In this document: positions 25,676 through 33,093 of the stretch, in pieces
Numbering within the stretch: the first letter of the stretch is position 1
Layout of the letters: every line of letters begins with the position of its first letter
Assembly (NCBI GenBank): GCA_040222875.1
Contig: JAVKCG010000034.1
Coordinates: 186,001 to 250,000, forward strand
Direction of reading: 5' to 3'
Source of the DNA: JAJCYL01 sp040222875
GTDB lineage: Bacteria > Bacteroidota > Bacteroidia > Cytophagales > Cyclobacteriaceae
Length of the DNA stretch: 64,000 nt
Translations under genes and position numbers: made by a program
The notes under the pieces: model-generated
Database searches by the model: none
The model's input: the letters and a program-made list of their open reading frames with translations, nothing else
Told to the model about the DNA's origin: nothing

Positions 25676-26944
25676 ATGATCAATGAGCTAAGGAAAGATT
25701 ACCCCTGGCACCTCCTCTTTTGGGGTAGCTACTTCATTCTGAAGGTCGCTGTTGTTGAATTTTTCAGAGTAGACTATTGGACGACAGTAGCTGCTGTTCT
25801 TATCAGTCTTCCATTAAAAATAGTCGCTGCCTATTTGCTCATACTTTTCCTGGTGCCTGAATATCTATTGAAACGTAAGTATGTGAAATTCATTGGGTTG
25901 ACAATTCTTTCAATTGTAGTTGTCGCATTCACTCGCCGGGTGATGGACATTTACATTGTTTATCCTATTTCCGTACTGTATGCTGACAATGGCCCATTCT
26001 GGAGCCTCAACATGTTCCGTAACCTCATATACATTTATCCGGTAGTTGGATTGGGGTCAGCTATGTATTTCGTGGCACATTGGGTACGTAACTTTCACCA
26101 CAGCCAAGAACTCGAAAAGCAGAAGCTTGAAGCGGAGCTCAAAATGCTCAAAAACCAGATCAACCCACATTTCCTCTTTAATACAATTAACAACATCTAT
26201 TCGCTTGCCCTTGAAAGGTCAGAGAAAACACCGGACGCCTTATTGAAACTTTCGGAGTTGCTTCATGCCATGCTCTATGATTGCTCTGGCGACAAGATCA
26301 TTCTGGAAAAAGAAGTACAGTTGATCCACAATTACCTGAATCTCGAAAAACTCCGATATGGCGATCGGGTTGATATTCAATTCGGAGTTATCGGTGATAC
26401 CAATTTTAAGGTAAGCCCCTTACTCCTTATCCCCCTTGTGGAGAATGCCTTTAAACATGGCGTGAGTGAGTCGATTGAGGAATCATGGGTTCGGATCGAC
26501 TTGAAAGTTGGAGACGATCAGATTGTAATGGCGGTTGAAAACAGCAAAGTTGAAAGTATAAATGGCCTTTCAAATTCAGGGTTCCCTGCAAGAGATGCTG
26601 AGAAGGCGTTTGGGGTTCAAGTTGGCTCAGTGTCCCCTGCGGGAGACACGGAGCGAAGTGTAATTTCTACCACCACCCCATCAGAGTCTCTTTCTACGGC
26701 CCCATCAGAGTCTCTCGAAGAGGACTCTGATGATCATAAAGTTAAAAGCTCAGTGTCCGTTACAGGAGACACGGAGCGGGGCAGTGGTATTGCTGAGCAT
26801 AAGGATTCTTCGCTTCGCTCTAAAGGCGGTATCGGCCTGACCAACCTCAAAAAACGCCTGGCATTGGAATACCCGGAGCGGCATCAATTGACGATTAGGG
26901 ATCAAGAAACTTTTTACGCCAAACTGGTTTTGAACAATGAGTGA
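25676..26944 (+). CDS. LytS-type sensor histidine kinase with repeat-derived insertion
   Basis: About 422 residues from the ATG at 25676; a GTG three codons upstream is an alternative. Four membrane segments occupy about residues 15-130. The His_kinase block LKNQINPHFLFNTINNIY has the phosphorylated His, and the ATPase N-box reads LIPLVENAFKHG. The G-box GGIGLTNLKKRLALEYP comes at about residue 384. Between the N-box region and the G-box lie about 90 low-complexity residues, where family members usually have about 10. The DNA of that stretch contains palindromes. The reading frame is intact. The gene overlaps the response regulator by 8 bases. Confidence 0.9.
   Translation: MINELRKDYPWHLLFWGSYFILKVAVVEFFRVDYWTTVAAVLISLPLKIVAAYLLILFLVPEYLLKRKYVKFIGLTILSIVVVAFTRRVMDIYIVYPISVLYADNGPFWSLNMFRNLIYIYPVVGLGSAMYFVAHWVRNFHHSQELEKQKLEAELKMLKNQINPHFLFNTINNIYSLALERSEKTPDALLKLSELLHAMLYDCSGDKIILEKEVQLIHNYLNLEKLRYGDRVDIQFGVIGDTNFKVSPLLLIPLVENAFKHGVSESIEESWVRIDLKVGDDQIVMAVENSKVESINGLSNSGFPARDAEKAFGVQVGSVSPAGDTERSVISTTTPSESLSTAPSESLEEDSDDHKVKSSVSVTGDTERGSGIAEHKDSSLRSKGGIGLTNLKKRLALEYPERHQLTIRDQETFYAKLVLNNE
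26625..26820. repeat. palindromic repeats inside the kinase coding sequence
   Basis: Two near-identical 31-base units lie at about 26625-26655 and 26748-26778. They share the first 11 bases (GCTCAGTGTCC) and the last 14 (GGAGACACGGAGCG), with 27 of 31 bases equal and the differences in the loop of a GTGTC/GACAC stem. CCCCATCAGAGTCTCT occurs twice, at 26676-26691 and 26700-26715. The second copy forms a perfect 10-bp stem CATCAGAGTC / GACTCTGATG (26703-26732). GATTCTTCGCTTCGCTC at 26804-26820 matches part of the 22352-22433 element. Confidence 0.75.
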
Positions 26945-27668
26945 AAACAAGATCAAATGCATGATCATTGATGATGAGGAACCAGCTATTAAGGTAATCA
27001 AAAACTATGTGCAAAAAGTTGACTCATTGGAGCTTGTAGCTACATGCATTAACGCCTTTGAAGCTTTTAATCTGTTGAACAAGCATGAAATTGACTTGAT
27101 CTTTATTGACATTCAGATGCCGCAGATCACCGGGTTGGAATTTTTGAAATCATTGAACAAACCACCAAAGGCCATCCTCACCACTGCCTACCGGGAATAC
27201 GCCCTCGATGGCTTTGAACTGGATGTGATTGACTACCTGTTAAAGCCCATATCTTTTAGCCGCTTCCTAAAGGCCGTAGGTAAAGTAACCCGCCAGGTTC
27301 AGGCTCCTACCTCTCCCAACCTTGTGAGCCGTGAAGCTGATTACACCAACGCTTACATGTTTGTGAAGTGTGGTAAGACAATGAAAAAGGTGATCTTCAA
27401 TGAAATTCAATTCATTGAAAGCCTTCGTGACCTGGTGAAAATACACACCAACGAAGAAGTGATTATTACCTATTTAAAAATTAGTTACCTGGAAGAACGT
27501 CTACCCTCAGAGCTATTTGAGCGGGTGCATAAATCCTTCATTATTGCTATAGATAAGGTTGATGCCTACTCAGCCAATGAGATCGAAATCGGTAAAGAGC
27601 ACATTCCTATAGGTAACTTTTATAAGAAGCAGGTGTTAGAACGGTTGGGGTTGGGTGGAGAAGTGTAG
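26937..27668 (+). CDS. LytTR-family response regulator
   Basis: 243 residues. The receiver domain has acidic residues Asp12-Asp13, the phospho-acceptor Asp58 (FIDIQMP) and the conserved Lys in LLKPI. The LytTR DNA-binding domain spans about 140-238 (FVKCGKTMKKVIFNEIQFIES, then FERVHKSFII). It starts inside the end of the kinase gene, so the pair is translationally coupled. It probably activates nearby genes, perhaps the divergent permease at 22999-25452, which is inference from position. Confidence 0.95.
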   Translation: MSENKIKCMIIDDEEPAIKVIKNYVQKVDSLELVATCINAFEAFNLLNKHEIDLIFIDIQMPQITGLEFLKSLNKPPKAILTTAYREYALDGFELDVIDYLLKPISFSRFLKAVGKVTRQVQAPTSPNLVSREADYTNAYMFVKCGKTMKKVIFNEIQFIESLRDLVKIHTNEEVIITYLKISYLEERLPSELFERVHKSFIIAIDKVDAYSANEIEIGKEHIPIGNFYKKQVLERLGLGGEV

Positions 27669-28063
27669 GGTTAAGTCCATATTTTTTGAATGATATTTAT
27701 GCCATGATCCCAGTTTCCAAATCAACCCTATTATTTAATAGCCAATAATTTTTGATTCATAGTGAATTTCAGGCTAATCAAACGCCCAATACTAATTATC
27801 TTAGAAAAACGCTGATGCCACACATTTAATAGATACTTCTGTGTCAATAAATTGAAATGGCTATCGCCATTATCATCAACATTGGTACTTAATTTCGCAA
27901 TCAACTGTTCGTGAAAAATGATATTTGCTTTCCTTTTTCTAAAATTAAGGAAGCATGACGGCCGTAAGAAATGCATGCTTATCAAAGGCCGTGTAATTGG
28001 GTGTAGAAAATAACTTTGCCATCCCTACTTTATTGACCTTCTTTGCGCTCCAATAAGACTACT
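27669..28063. other. intergenic stretch without a supported gene
   Basis: About 395 bases between the response regulator and surE. An open frame of 84 codons exists on the minus strand (27731-27985), but it has no recognisable motif, so I do not call it. No convincing terminator, promoter box or RNA was seen. Confidence 0.4.
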
Positions 28064-28834
28064 ATGGCAAAACCTCTTATTCTTGTAAGTAACGATGACG
28101 GCATAACCTCCCGTGGCATTAAAAAATTAGTTAACCTAATGGAGGAATTGGGAGATGTTGTGGTAGTAGCGCCAGATAGTCCTCAATCTGGGATGGGGCA
28201 TGCCATCACCGTCGGCGATACTTTGCGAATCACTGAGGTTGACATATTTGGAAAAACCAAAGCTTATAAATGCAGCGGTACACCGGCAGATTGCGTTAAA
28301 ATGGCCAAGCATCATGTCCTGAAAAACACCCCACCAGACCTCGTTGTGAGTGGCATCAACCATGGTAGTAATACATCCATCAGTGTGCTTTACTCTGGTA
28401 CGATGTCAGCGGCTATTGAAGCCGCAATTGAAAACATGCCTGCCATTGGTTTCTCGCTTTGCGATTACAGCCATGAGGCCTCAATGGATCATTTTGATGA
28501 ATACATTTTAAAGCTGGCCAAACAAGCACTTGAAAAAGATATGGGCCATGGGGTTGCGCTGAATGTTAATATCCCGGCTGAACAAAATGAACCTATAAAA
28601 GGGATAAAAGTATGCCGTCAGGCTAATGCCAAATGGGAAGAGGAGTTTGATGAGCGCCGTGACCCCTATGGCCGCAAATATTATTGGATGACAGGCAATT
28701 TTGTGAACCATGACAAAGGCGAAGACAATGACGAATGGGCCATTGCCAACAATTACATCTCCATTGTACCATGCATGTTTGATTTAACCGCTTATCATGC
28801 GATTACGCAGATAAATGAAGATTGGGAAGTTTAA
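28064..28834 (+). CDS. surE: 5'/3'-nucleotidase SurE
   Basis: 256 residues from the ATG at 28064; a TTG at 28043 would add seven unconserved residues. SurE is a metal-dependent phosphatase for nucleoside monophosphates, linked to stationary-phase survival in other bacteria. The metal-binding SNDDGI is at residues 9-14, followed by PDSPQSGMGHAIT and the SGINHGSNTS motif. The length is usual. Its stop codon directly abuts the stop codon of the convergent PIN-domain gene. Confidence 0.95.
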   Translation: MAKPLILVSNDDGITSRGIKKLVNLMEELGDVVVVAPDSPQSGMGHAITVGDTLRITEVDIFGKTKAYKCSGTPADCVKMAKHHVLKNTPPDLVVSGINHGSNTSISVLYSGTMSAAIEAAIENMPAIGFSLCDYSHEASMDHFDEYILKLAKQALEKDMGHGVALNVNIPAEQNEPIKGIKVCRQANAKWEEEFDERRDPYGRKYYWMTGNFVNHDKGEDNDEWAIANNYISIVPCMFDLTAYHAITQINEDWEV

Positions 28835-29275
28835 TTAATCTTTAAAGTTTTCAATGAACTCCGTTGGGGAAAAGACGGGTAGTGACTCAAAAGAGTACAT
28901 GTTGTAATCTTTCAGGTTACGGGTTATAAAATAATCTGCTCCATGATTAAGAGCCGTATAATATTGAACAGCATCCTCCTTGTCTTTAAAATCAGATTTA
29001 AGAGCTTGAAGTAAAGTCGATTTGCCCCCACATATTATTGACATTGACGAGATAAAATCGATAAGTCGTTCAGTTGCTTTGTGGATTTTATGGATGTCGG
29101 AACTTAAATAAATGAGGTTGGCAACGGAGCTCTCAGAAGTGAGTAAAACGTAACTGCCCTGAAGATGGGCTTCAAGCAATTTTATGGAATCGTTGTAAAA
29201 CGGTTCTCTTTTCGAAATAATATCGAAAGCGACATCCGTATCAAGAAAGATTTCAGGCAAATTTGCGAGAGACAT
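28835..29275 (-). CDS. PIN-domain toxin-like protein
   Basis: 146 residues. PIN domains are metal-dependent ribonucleases and are the toxin part of VapBC-type modules. Acidic residues of the active site are visible: Asp12 and Asp14 (FLDTDVAFD), and a C-terminal block with Asp/Glu in DKEDAVQYYTALNHGADYFITRN. It starts 23 bases inside the end of the preceding antitoxin-like gene, so the two are translated together. It could be a solitary RNase, but the paired gene makes a toxin role likely. Confidence 0.85.
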   Translation of the reverse strand: MSLANLPEIFLDTDVAFDIISKREPFYNDSIKLLEAHLQGSYVLLTSESSVANLIYLSSDIHKIHKATERLIDFISSMSIICGGKSTLLQALKSDFKDKEDAVQYYTALNHGADYFITRNLKDYNMYSFESLPVFSPTEFIENFKD

Positions 29276-29507
29276 GTTCTTTCAGAAGGTCTTTATCATT
29301 CCCTTGTGTTTCAATGCTCTTAGCTTTTGACAACCTTTCGATAAGGCGTTGAGCAGCTCTTTGGGATTCAGTTTTTATTGGGGTTAGTTCCTCATTACTA
29401 AAAGCTTCTTCAAATAGTTGAGATACAGATACTTTTCTCCTTTTAGCCAGTTTCTTCGCTGAATCAATAACACTTTTCCTAACGGTAAGCGTAAGTTTTG
29501 TTTTCAT
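29253..29507 (-). CDS. DUF6364-type antitoxin
   Basis: About 84 residues from the ATG at 29507; an upstream start would give 95. The N-terminus MKTKLTLTVRKSVIDSAKKLAKRRKVSVSQ is a ribbon-helix-helix-like DNA-binding segment typical of DUF6364 antitoxins. The C-terminal half is charged and would wrap around the toxin. It overlaps the PIN gene by 23 bases. An inverted repeat overlaps its start codon, as expected for self-repression. Confidence 0.82.
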   Translation of the reverse strand: MKTKLTLTVRKSVIDSAKKLAKRRKVSVSQLFEEAFSNEELTPIKTESQRAAQRLIERLSKAKSIETQGNDKDLLKEHVSRKFA

Positions 29508-29535
29508 ACACGTGTTTATACAAATATACGTGTAT
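29506..29535. promoter_or_regulatory. inverted repeat at the antitoxin start, candidate operator
   Basis: ATACACGT at 29506-29513 and ACGTGTAT at 29528-29535 are exact reverse complements separated by 14 bases. They overlap the antitoxin start codon. Toxin-antitoxin complexes with ribbon-helix-helix antitoxins usually bind such sites to repress their own promoter. Binding here is inferred. Confidence 0.5.
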
Positions 29536-29593
29536 TTCAATTATTACTCCTCATTAAACAAACAACTCATCCAATTCTAAGTACTTTGCCTGA

Positions 29594-31084
29594 ATGCCTG
29601 AAAATCCCCATAAAAACATCGTCCTAATTGAATTTCATCAGGAGACTAATTCGTTTTCCCAGGTGCCAACAACCCTGCGTGAATTCGAGTCCCTGGCTTT
29701 GTATTATGGGGAAGAGGTGCTGACTCAAGGAATCAAACGTTATAAGCGGTTTCAGGCAGCAGGTTTTATTAAAACTGTCTCAAGGCATGGAAAAGGAAGA
29801 TTTAAAACCATACCCATTTTGTCGGCCTGGGCAACCTCCGGTGGACCTATTGAGGCAGGAGTTTACCAACATTTTCATGATTACATTCTCTCTGAACTTC
29901 AAATGATTGACCAAATTGATGGAGTCTATATGTCATTGCATGGTGCTATGGGCGTTGAGGGCATGCGTGACCCCGAATGCCATCTGATCAAGTCTGTAAA
30001 GCAACAGGTTGGAGATAATGTGCCAATTGGTGTCAGTTATGATTTGCATGCCAATATTACCAAAGAGAAAGTGCGCCTTGCAACATTCATTAATGCCTAC
30101 CAAACCAACCCACACAGAGATCATTTTAAGGTGGGTACTGAAGCTGCCCAGATCCTAATGAGCACAATTGAAGGCAAGGCGAAACCAGTTATGGCATATA
30201 TAAAAATGCCACTTTTGAAAGGTGGCGGCATGACCATCGACTTCTTAAAGCCAATGAGGAAAATCTTCAGACAGATGAGGAGGATGAAAGGTCAAGATTC
30301 GGTGCTGAGTGTTGCTAATTTCATGTCACACATCTGGCTTGATGATGAAGAATTGGGCTGGAGTTGCGTAGTTGTTACCGATAATGATCAGGAACTGGCG
30401 AAAGAACTGGCTGATGAATTAGCGGACTTAAACTGGTCAGTTAGAGATTGTAAACATCCCGAACCTGTTTCAGTGGATGTGGCTGTTAAAAGGCTCACCA
30501 CCATGAAATTTCGACGGCACTTCGGTACATCTGTTTTTTGCGACACATCAGACATTGTAGCTGCCGGAGGGCCAGGGGAAAACACGTTGATATTGGCCTA
30601 TCTAATGGAGCACTCCTCAGATTTGATTTCGTATATCCCACTTCGGGATTCATCAGAAGCACAGAGGGTTTATGATTGTGATATGGGTACCCGGGTAACC
30701 CTTAAAATCGGAGGAAAATTAGATCAGGAGTATAACCAGGAACTTGAATTCAGTGGAGAAATAGTAAGAAAGGCTCAAACGGACTTCGGAAAAACAGTAG
30801 TCATCAAATACGAAAATATTTTTCTGGTACTTACTGAATTGCCTTGTCCTGCCTTTAGCCCAAGCTTTTATACAAAACTTGGATTGAGCCTTTGGAAAGC
30901 TGACATTGTTGTGGTCAAAAACCTATTCCCATTTCGAGTAATGTATAGCCTCTATAACCGAAAGACTTTTAACATCACAACCGCTGGCACAACTGATCTG
31001 GACGTTTTCAAATTGAATTATACCAATATACCACGGCCCATCTATCCTTTGGATGAAATAAGCGACTGGCGCTCACACAAATAA
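29594..31084 (+). CDS. M81 family metallopeptidase, MlrC-like
   Basis: 496 residues, matching the microcystinase C (MlrC) family in length and layout. The N-terminal domain has IEFHQETNSFS at about residues 12-22, which supplies zinc-site residues, and the block DGVYMSLHGAMGVEG followed by DLHANIT. The C-terminal domain has FCDTSDIVAAGGPGENT. MlrC cleaves linear peptides from cyanobacterial toxins in sphingomonads. Most family members, including this one, probably act on other modified peptides. No signal peptide was seen, so it is cytoplasmic. The dipeptidase gene follows after 52 bases. Confidence 0.88.
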   Translation: MPENPHKNIVLIEFHQETNSFSQVPTTLREFESLALYYGEEVLTQGIKRYKRFQAAGFIKTVSRHGKGRFKTIPILSAWATSGGPIEAGVYQHFHDYILSELQMIDQIDGVYMSLHGAMGVEGMRDPECHLIKSVKQQVGDNVPIGVSYDLHANITKEKVRLATFINAYQTNPHRDHFKVGTEAAQILMSTIEGKAKPVMAYIKMPLLKGGGMTIDFLKPMRKIFRQMRRMKGQDSVLSVANFMSHIWLDDEELGWSCVVVTDNDQELAKELADELADLNWSVRDCKHPEPVSVDVAVKRLTTMKFRRHFGTSVFCDTSDIVAAGGPGENTLILAYLMEHSSDLISYIPLRDSSEAQRVYDCDMGTRVTLKIGGKLDQEYNQELEFSGEIVRKAQTDFGKTVVIKYENIFLVLTELPCPAFSPSFYTKLGLSLWKADIVVVKNLFPFRVMYSLYNRKTFNITTAGTTDLDVFKLNYTNIPRPIYPLDEISDWRSHK

Positions 31085-31136
31085 TTCCACTTGCAATTAA
31101 CCCAACGGCTCATTAGGTTGCTGCAAAACCGAATAC

Positions 31137-32348
31137 ATGGGCTTAGATAAAAAAGGAACAGATTACCGGTCGTTTGATTACCTGGAAGCAAACGCTGACT
31201 ATCAAGCATTTGAAATGTGCAATGAGCTTGAGCGGGTGCCACAGGCATTGGTTCAATTAAGCGAAAACGAAGAGTCCAGGGCTGAAAATATCATCAGAAA
31301 CAATCCGATGATATCCTTACATGAGCATTTGGGTGTTTTTCCGAAGGATATCAATCAAACACCTTCTTATTGTAAAGAAGGCCGGATGACAACCGCTTTC
31401 GAGGGATTGGCAGCCTCAGGCTGGGATGCAGTTTTTGACAACTTGATGGATGGCATTGCTCAAATTCACTCTAAAAATGGCTGGAAATGGGATGATGTAA
31501 TGACCGACCTTGGCCACAGGCTCTGCGATATTGCCCATCAGGATTTTGTCATCCATTGCAAGTCCGTTGCCGACATTCACTATGCCTATAAAACTGGTAA
31601 AATGGCCTGGATTGCTGCAATGGAAGGTGCTGCAATGATTGAAAATGAGGTCGACAGGATTGATCTGCTCTATGGCTTTGGTGTTCGATTGTTGGGTATT
31701 ACTTATAGTGAATCAAATGCACTGGGATCTGGACTAAAGGAAACCCGGGATGGAGGGCTGACCCATTTTGGTAAAAAAGCAGTTGAGCGAATGAACAAAG
31801 TCGGAATGTTGATCGATTGCAGCCACACGGGTGACCAGACGGCTTTGGATACAATCGAAGCCAGCACAAAGCCGATTGTTCTCAGCCATATAGGTGCCAA
31901 AGCCCTTTGGGATTCTCCCAGGCTTGCACCGGATGAAGTAATTAAGGCCTGCGCTGATAAAGGAGGTGTAATCGGCGTGGAAGCAGCACCTCATACCACC
32001 CTCACCTACAACAACAGGGTGCACTCACTTGAAACGGTGATGGAACATTTTGAATACATGAAAGATCTTGTGGGCATTGATCACGTGAGCTTTGGGCCCG
32101 ATACACTTTACGGTGACCATGTCGGCCTGCATCATGCCTATACTGCCGCTCTTTCTTTAAAACAATCGAAAGCCACCAAACCTGGGATGGAATTTGAACA
32201 GGTGGAGTATTGCAAAGGCCTGGAAAACCCCACAGAGGGTTCGTTTAATTTAGTTCGATGGCTGGTCAAACACAATTATTCAGATGAAGACATCATCAAA
32301 GTGATGGGTGGCAATACTTTAAGAGTTCTAGAGGAAGTTTGGTATTGA
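31137..32348 (+). CDS. M19 membrane-dipeptidase-type peptidase
   Basis: 403 residues, peptidase family M19 (renal dipeptidase fold). These zinc enzymes cleave dipeptides, often with a D-residue at the C-terminal side. Conserved blocks are MISLHEHLGVFP, WIAAMEGAAMIENEVD, RLLGITYSESNALGSG, DCSHTG, PIVLSHIGAKAL and a C-terminal GGNTLRVLEEVW. The first metal motif reads HEH in place of the usual HxD. No signal peptide is present, so it acts in the cytoplasm. It sits between an M81 peptidase and a symporter, fitting uptake and breakdown of short peptides. Confidence 0.88.
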   Translation: MGLDKKGTDYRSFDYLEANADYQAFEMCNELERVPQALVQLSENEESRAENIIRNNPMISLHEHLGVFPKDINQTPSYCKEGRMTTAFEGLAASGWDAVFDNLMDGIAQIHSKNGWKWDDVMTDLGHRLCDIAHQDFVIHCKSVADIHYAYKTGKMAWIAAMEGAAMIENEVDRIDLLYGFGVRLLGITYSESNALGSGLKETRDGGLTHFGKKAVERMNKVGMLIDCSHTGDQTALDTIEASTKPIVLSHIGAKALWDSPRLAPDEVIKACADKGGVIGVEAAPHTTLTYNNRVHSLETVMEHFEYMKDLVGIDHVSFGPDTLYGDHVGLHHAYTAALSLKQSKATKPGMEFEQVEYCKGLENPTEGSFNLVRWLVKHNYSDEDIIKVMGGNTLRVLEEVWY

Positions 32349-32356
32349 GAAGGTGG

Positions 32357-33001
32357 ATGAAAAAGCTCAATTTCATTTTTCTGCTATCAGTATTACACAC
32401 CTTGTGCTATGCCCAAATTCGGAATGTAGAAGTTGTAATTGACACTAAACCCCAAAATCATGCTGATGTAAAAGTGACTTATTTTCTCGATTCAATACCC
32501 GAATCAATCAAATACAAGTTTATTCTATTTTGTGATTCTGAAATTAAATTGCCAGGATTTATCTCGGCCAATAAGAAACTAAGGGTTGTGAATCATGAAG
32601 AGAATGAACACCTTTTAAGTGGAACCATTTTGCCGGATAATTCTAATGGGAAAATAGTGGTTACTTATCAAGTACCAGCCGATAATAACGACTTTGAAAT
32701 ACCAATTATCATTTTTGAGCTACCCCCTCCTCCATCTTCAAATTCTAAAGCATTCGATGCAAAGATCTTAACTCATGGAGACCTAAAACTGATCCCTGCA
32801 TTTCCTAATATTGATTGGCTCCGAACTTCTCAAGGTCATAAATTCAGCCTCCGAGTAATTCCAGCCAAAATTGCTTTTTCCCAAGCGCCTGGTGACCAAA
32901 TATTAATCAGTTCAACATTCTTCATAGATATGTTAGTTTTTGTGGTCTTGCTGATCCTGATAGCCTTAGGCTGGCGACGAATTAAAACTGTGCAATCATG
33001 A
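32357..33001 (+). CDS. exported protein with C-terminal membrane anchor
   Basis: About 214 residues from the ATG at 32357; an upstream TTG would give 220. The signal peptide MKKLNFIFLLSVLHTLCYAQ is followed by a beta-rich domain and one C-terminal membrane helix (MLVFVVLLILIALGW) with a short basic tail. No family was recognised. It overlaps the end of the M19 gene only if the upstream start is used. Its stop overlaps the ATG of a 31-residue gene by four bases, tying it to the symporter unit. It may be a periplasmic accessory protein, which is inference. Confidence 0.7.
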   Translation: MKKLNFIFLLSVLHTLCYAQIRNVEVVIDTKPQNHADVKVTYFLDSIPESIKYKFILFCDSEIKLPGFISANKKLRVVNHEENEHLLSGTILPDNSNGKIVVTYQVPADNNDFEIPIIIFELPPPPSSNSKAFDAKILTHGDLKLIPAFPNIDWLRTSQGHKFSLRVIPAKIAFSQAPGDQILISSTFFIDMLVFVVLLILIALGWRRIKTVQS

Positions 33002-33093
33002 ACATGGGTTTCATGTTTTGGGGATTGTTTTTAGTGATCGGAATAATCATAGCCCTGTATTATTTCTGGATGAAATGGGTTGATAAAAGATGA
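32998..33093 (+). CDS. 31-residue membrane peptide, candidate symporter accessory protein
   Basis: The frame reads MNMGFMFWGLFLVIGIII followed by ALYYFWMKWVDKR, one membrane helix with a basic end. It starts by an ATGA overlap with the upstream gene and ends by an ATGA overlap with the symporter ATG at 33090. This double coupling strongly suggests it is translated. Short membrane peptides encoded beside sodium:solute symporters are known in several bacteria as small accessory proteins. Its role here is inferred. Confidence 0.7.
   Translation: MNMGFMFWGLFLVIGIIIALYYFWMKWVDKR

Noticed and set aside
27731..27985. 84-codon minus-strand frame between the response regulator and surE
   Set aside because: No recognisable motif, no neighbours in an operon and low-complexity AT-rich sequence; chance is likely, although it is the longest frame in that gap.
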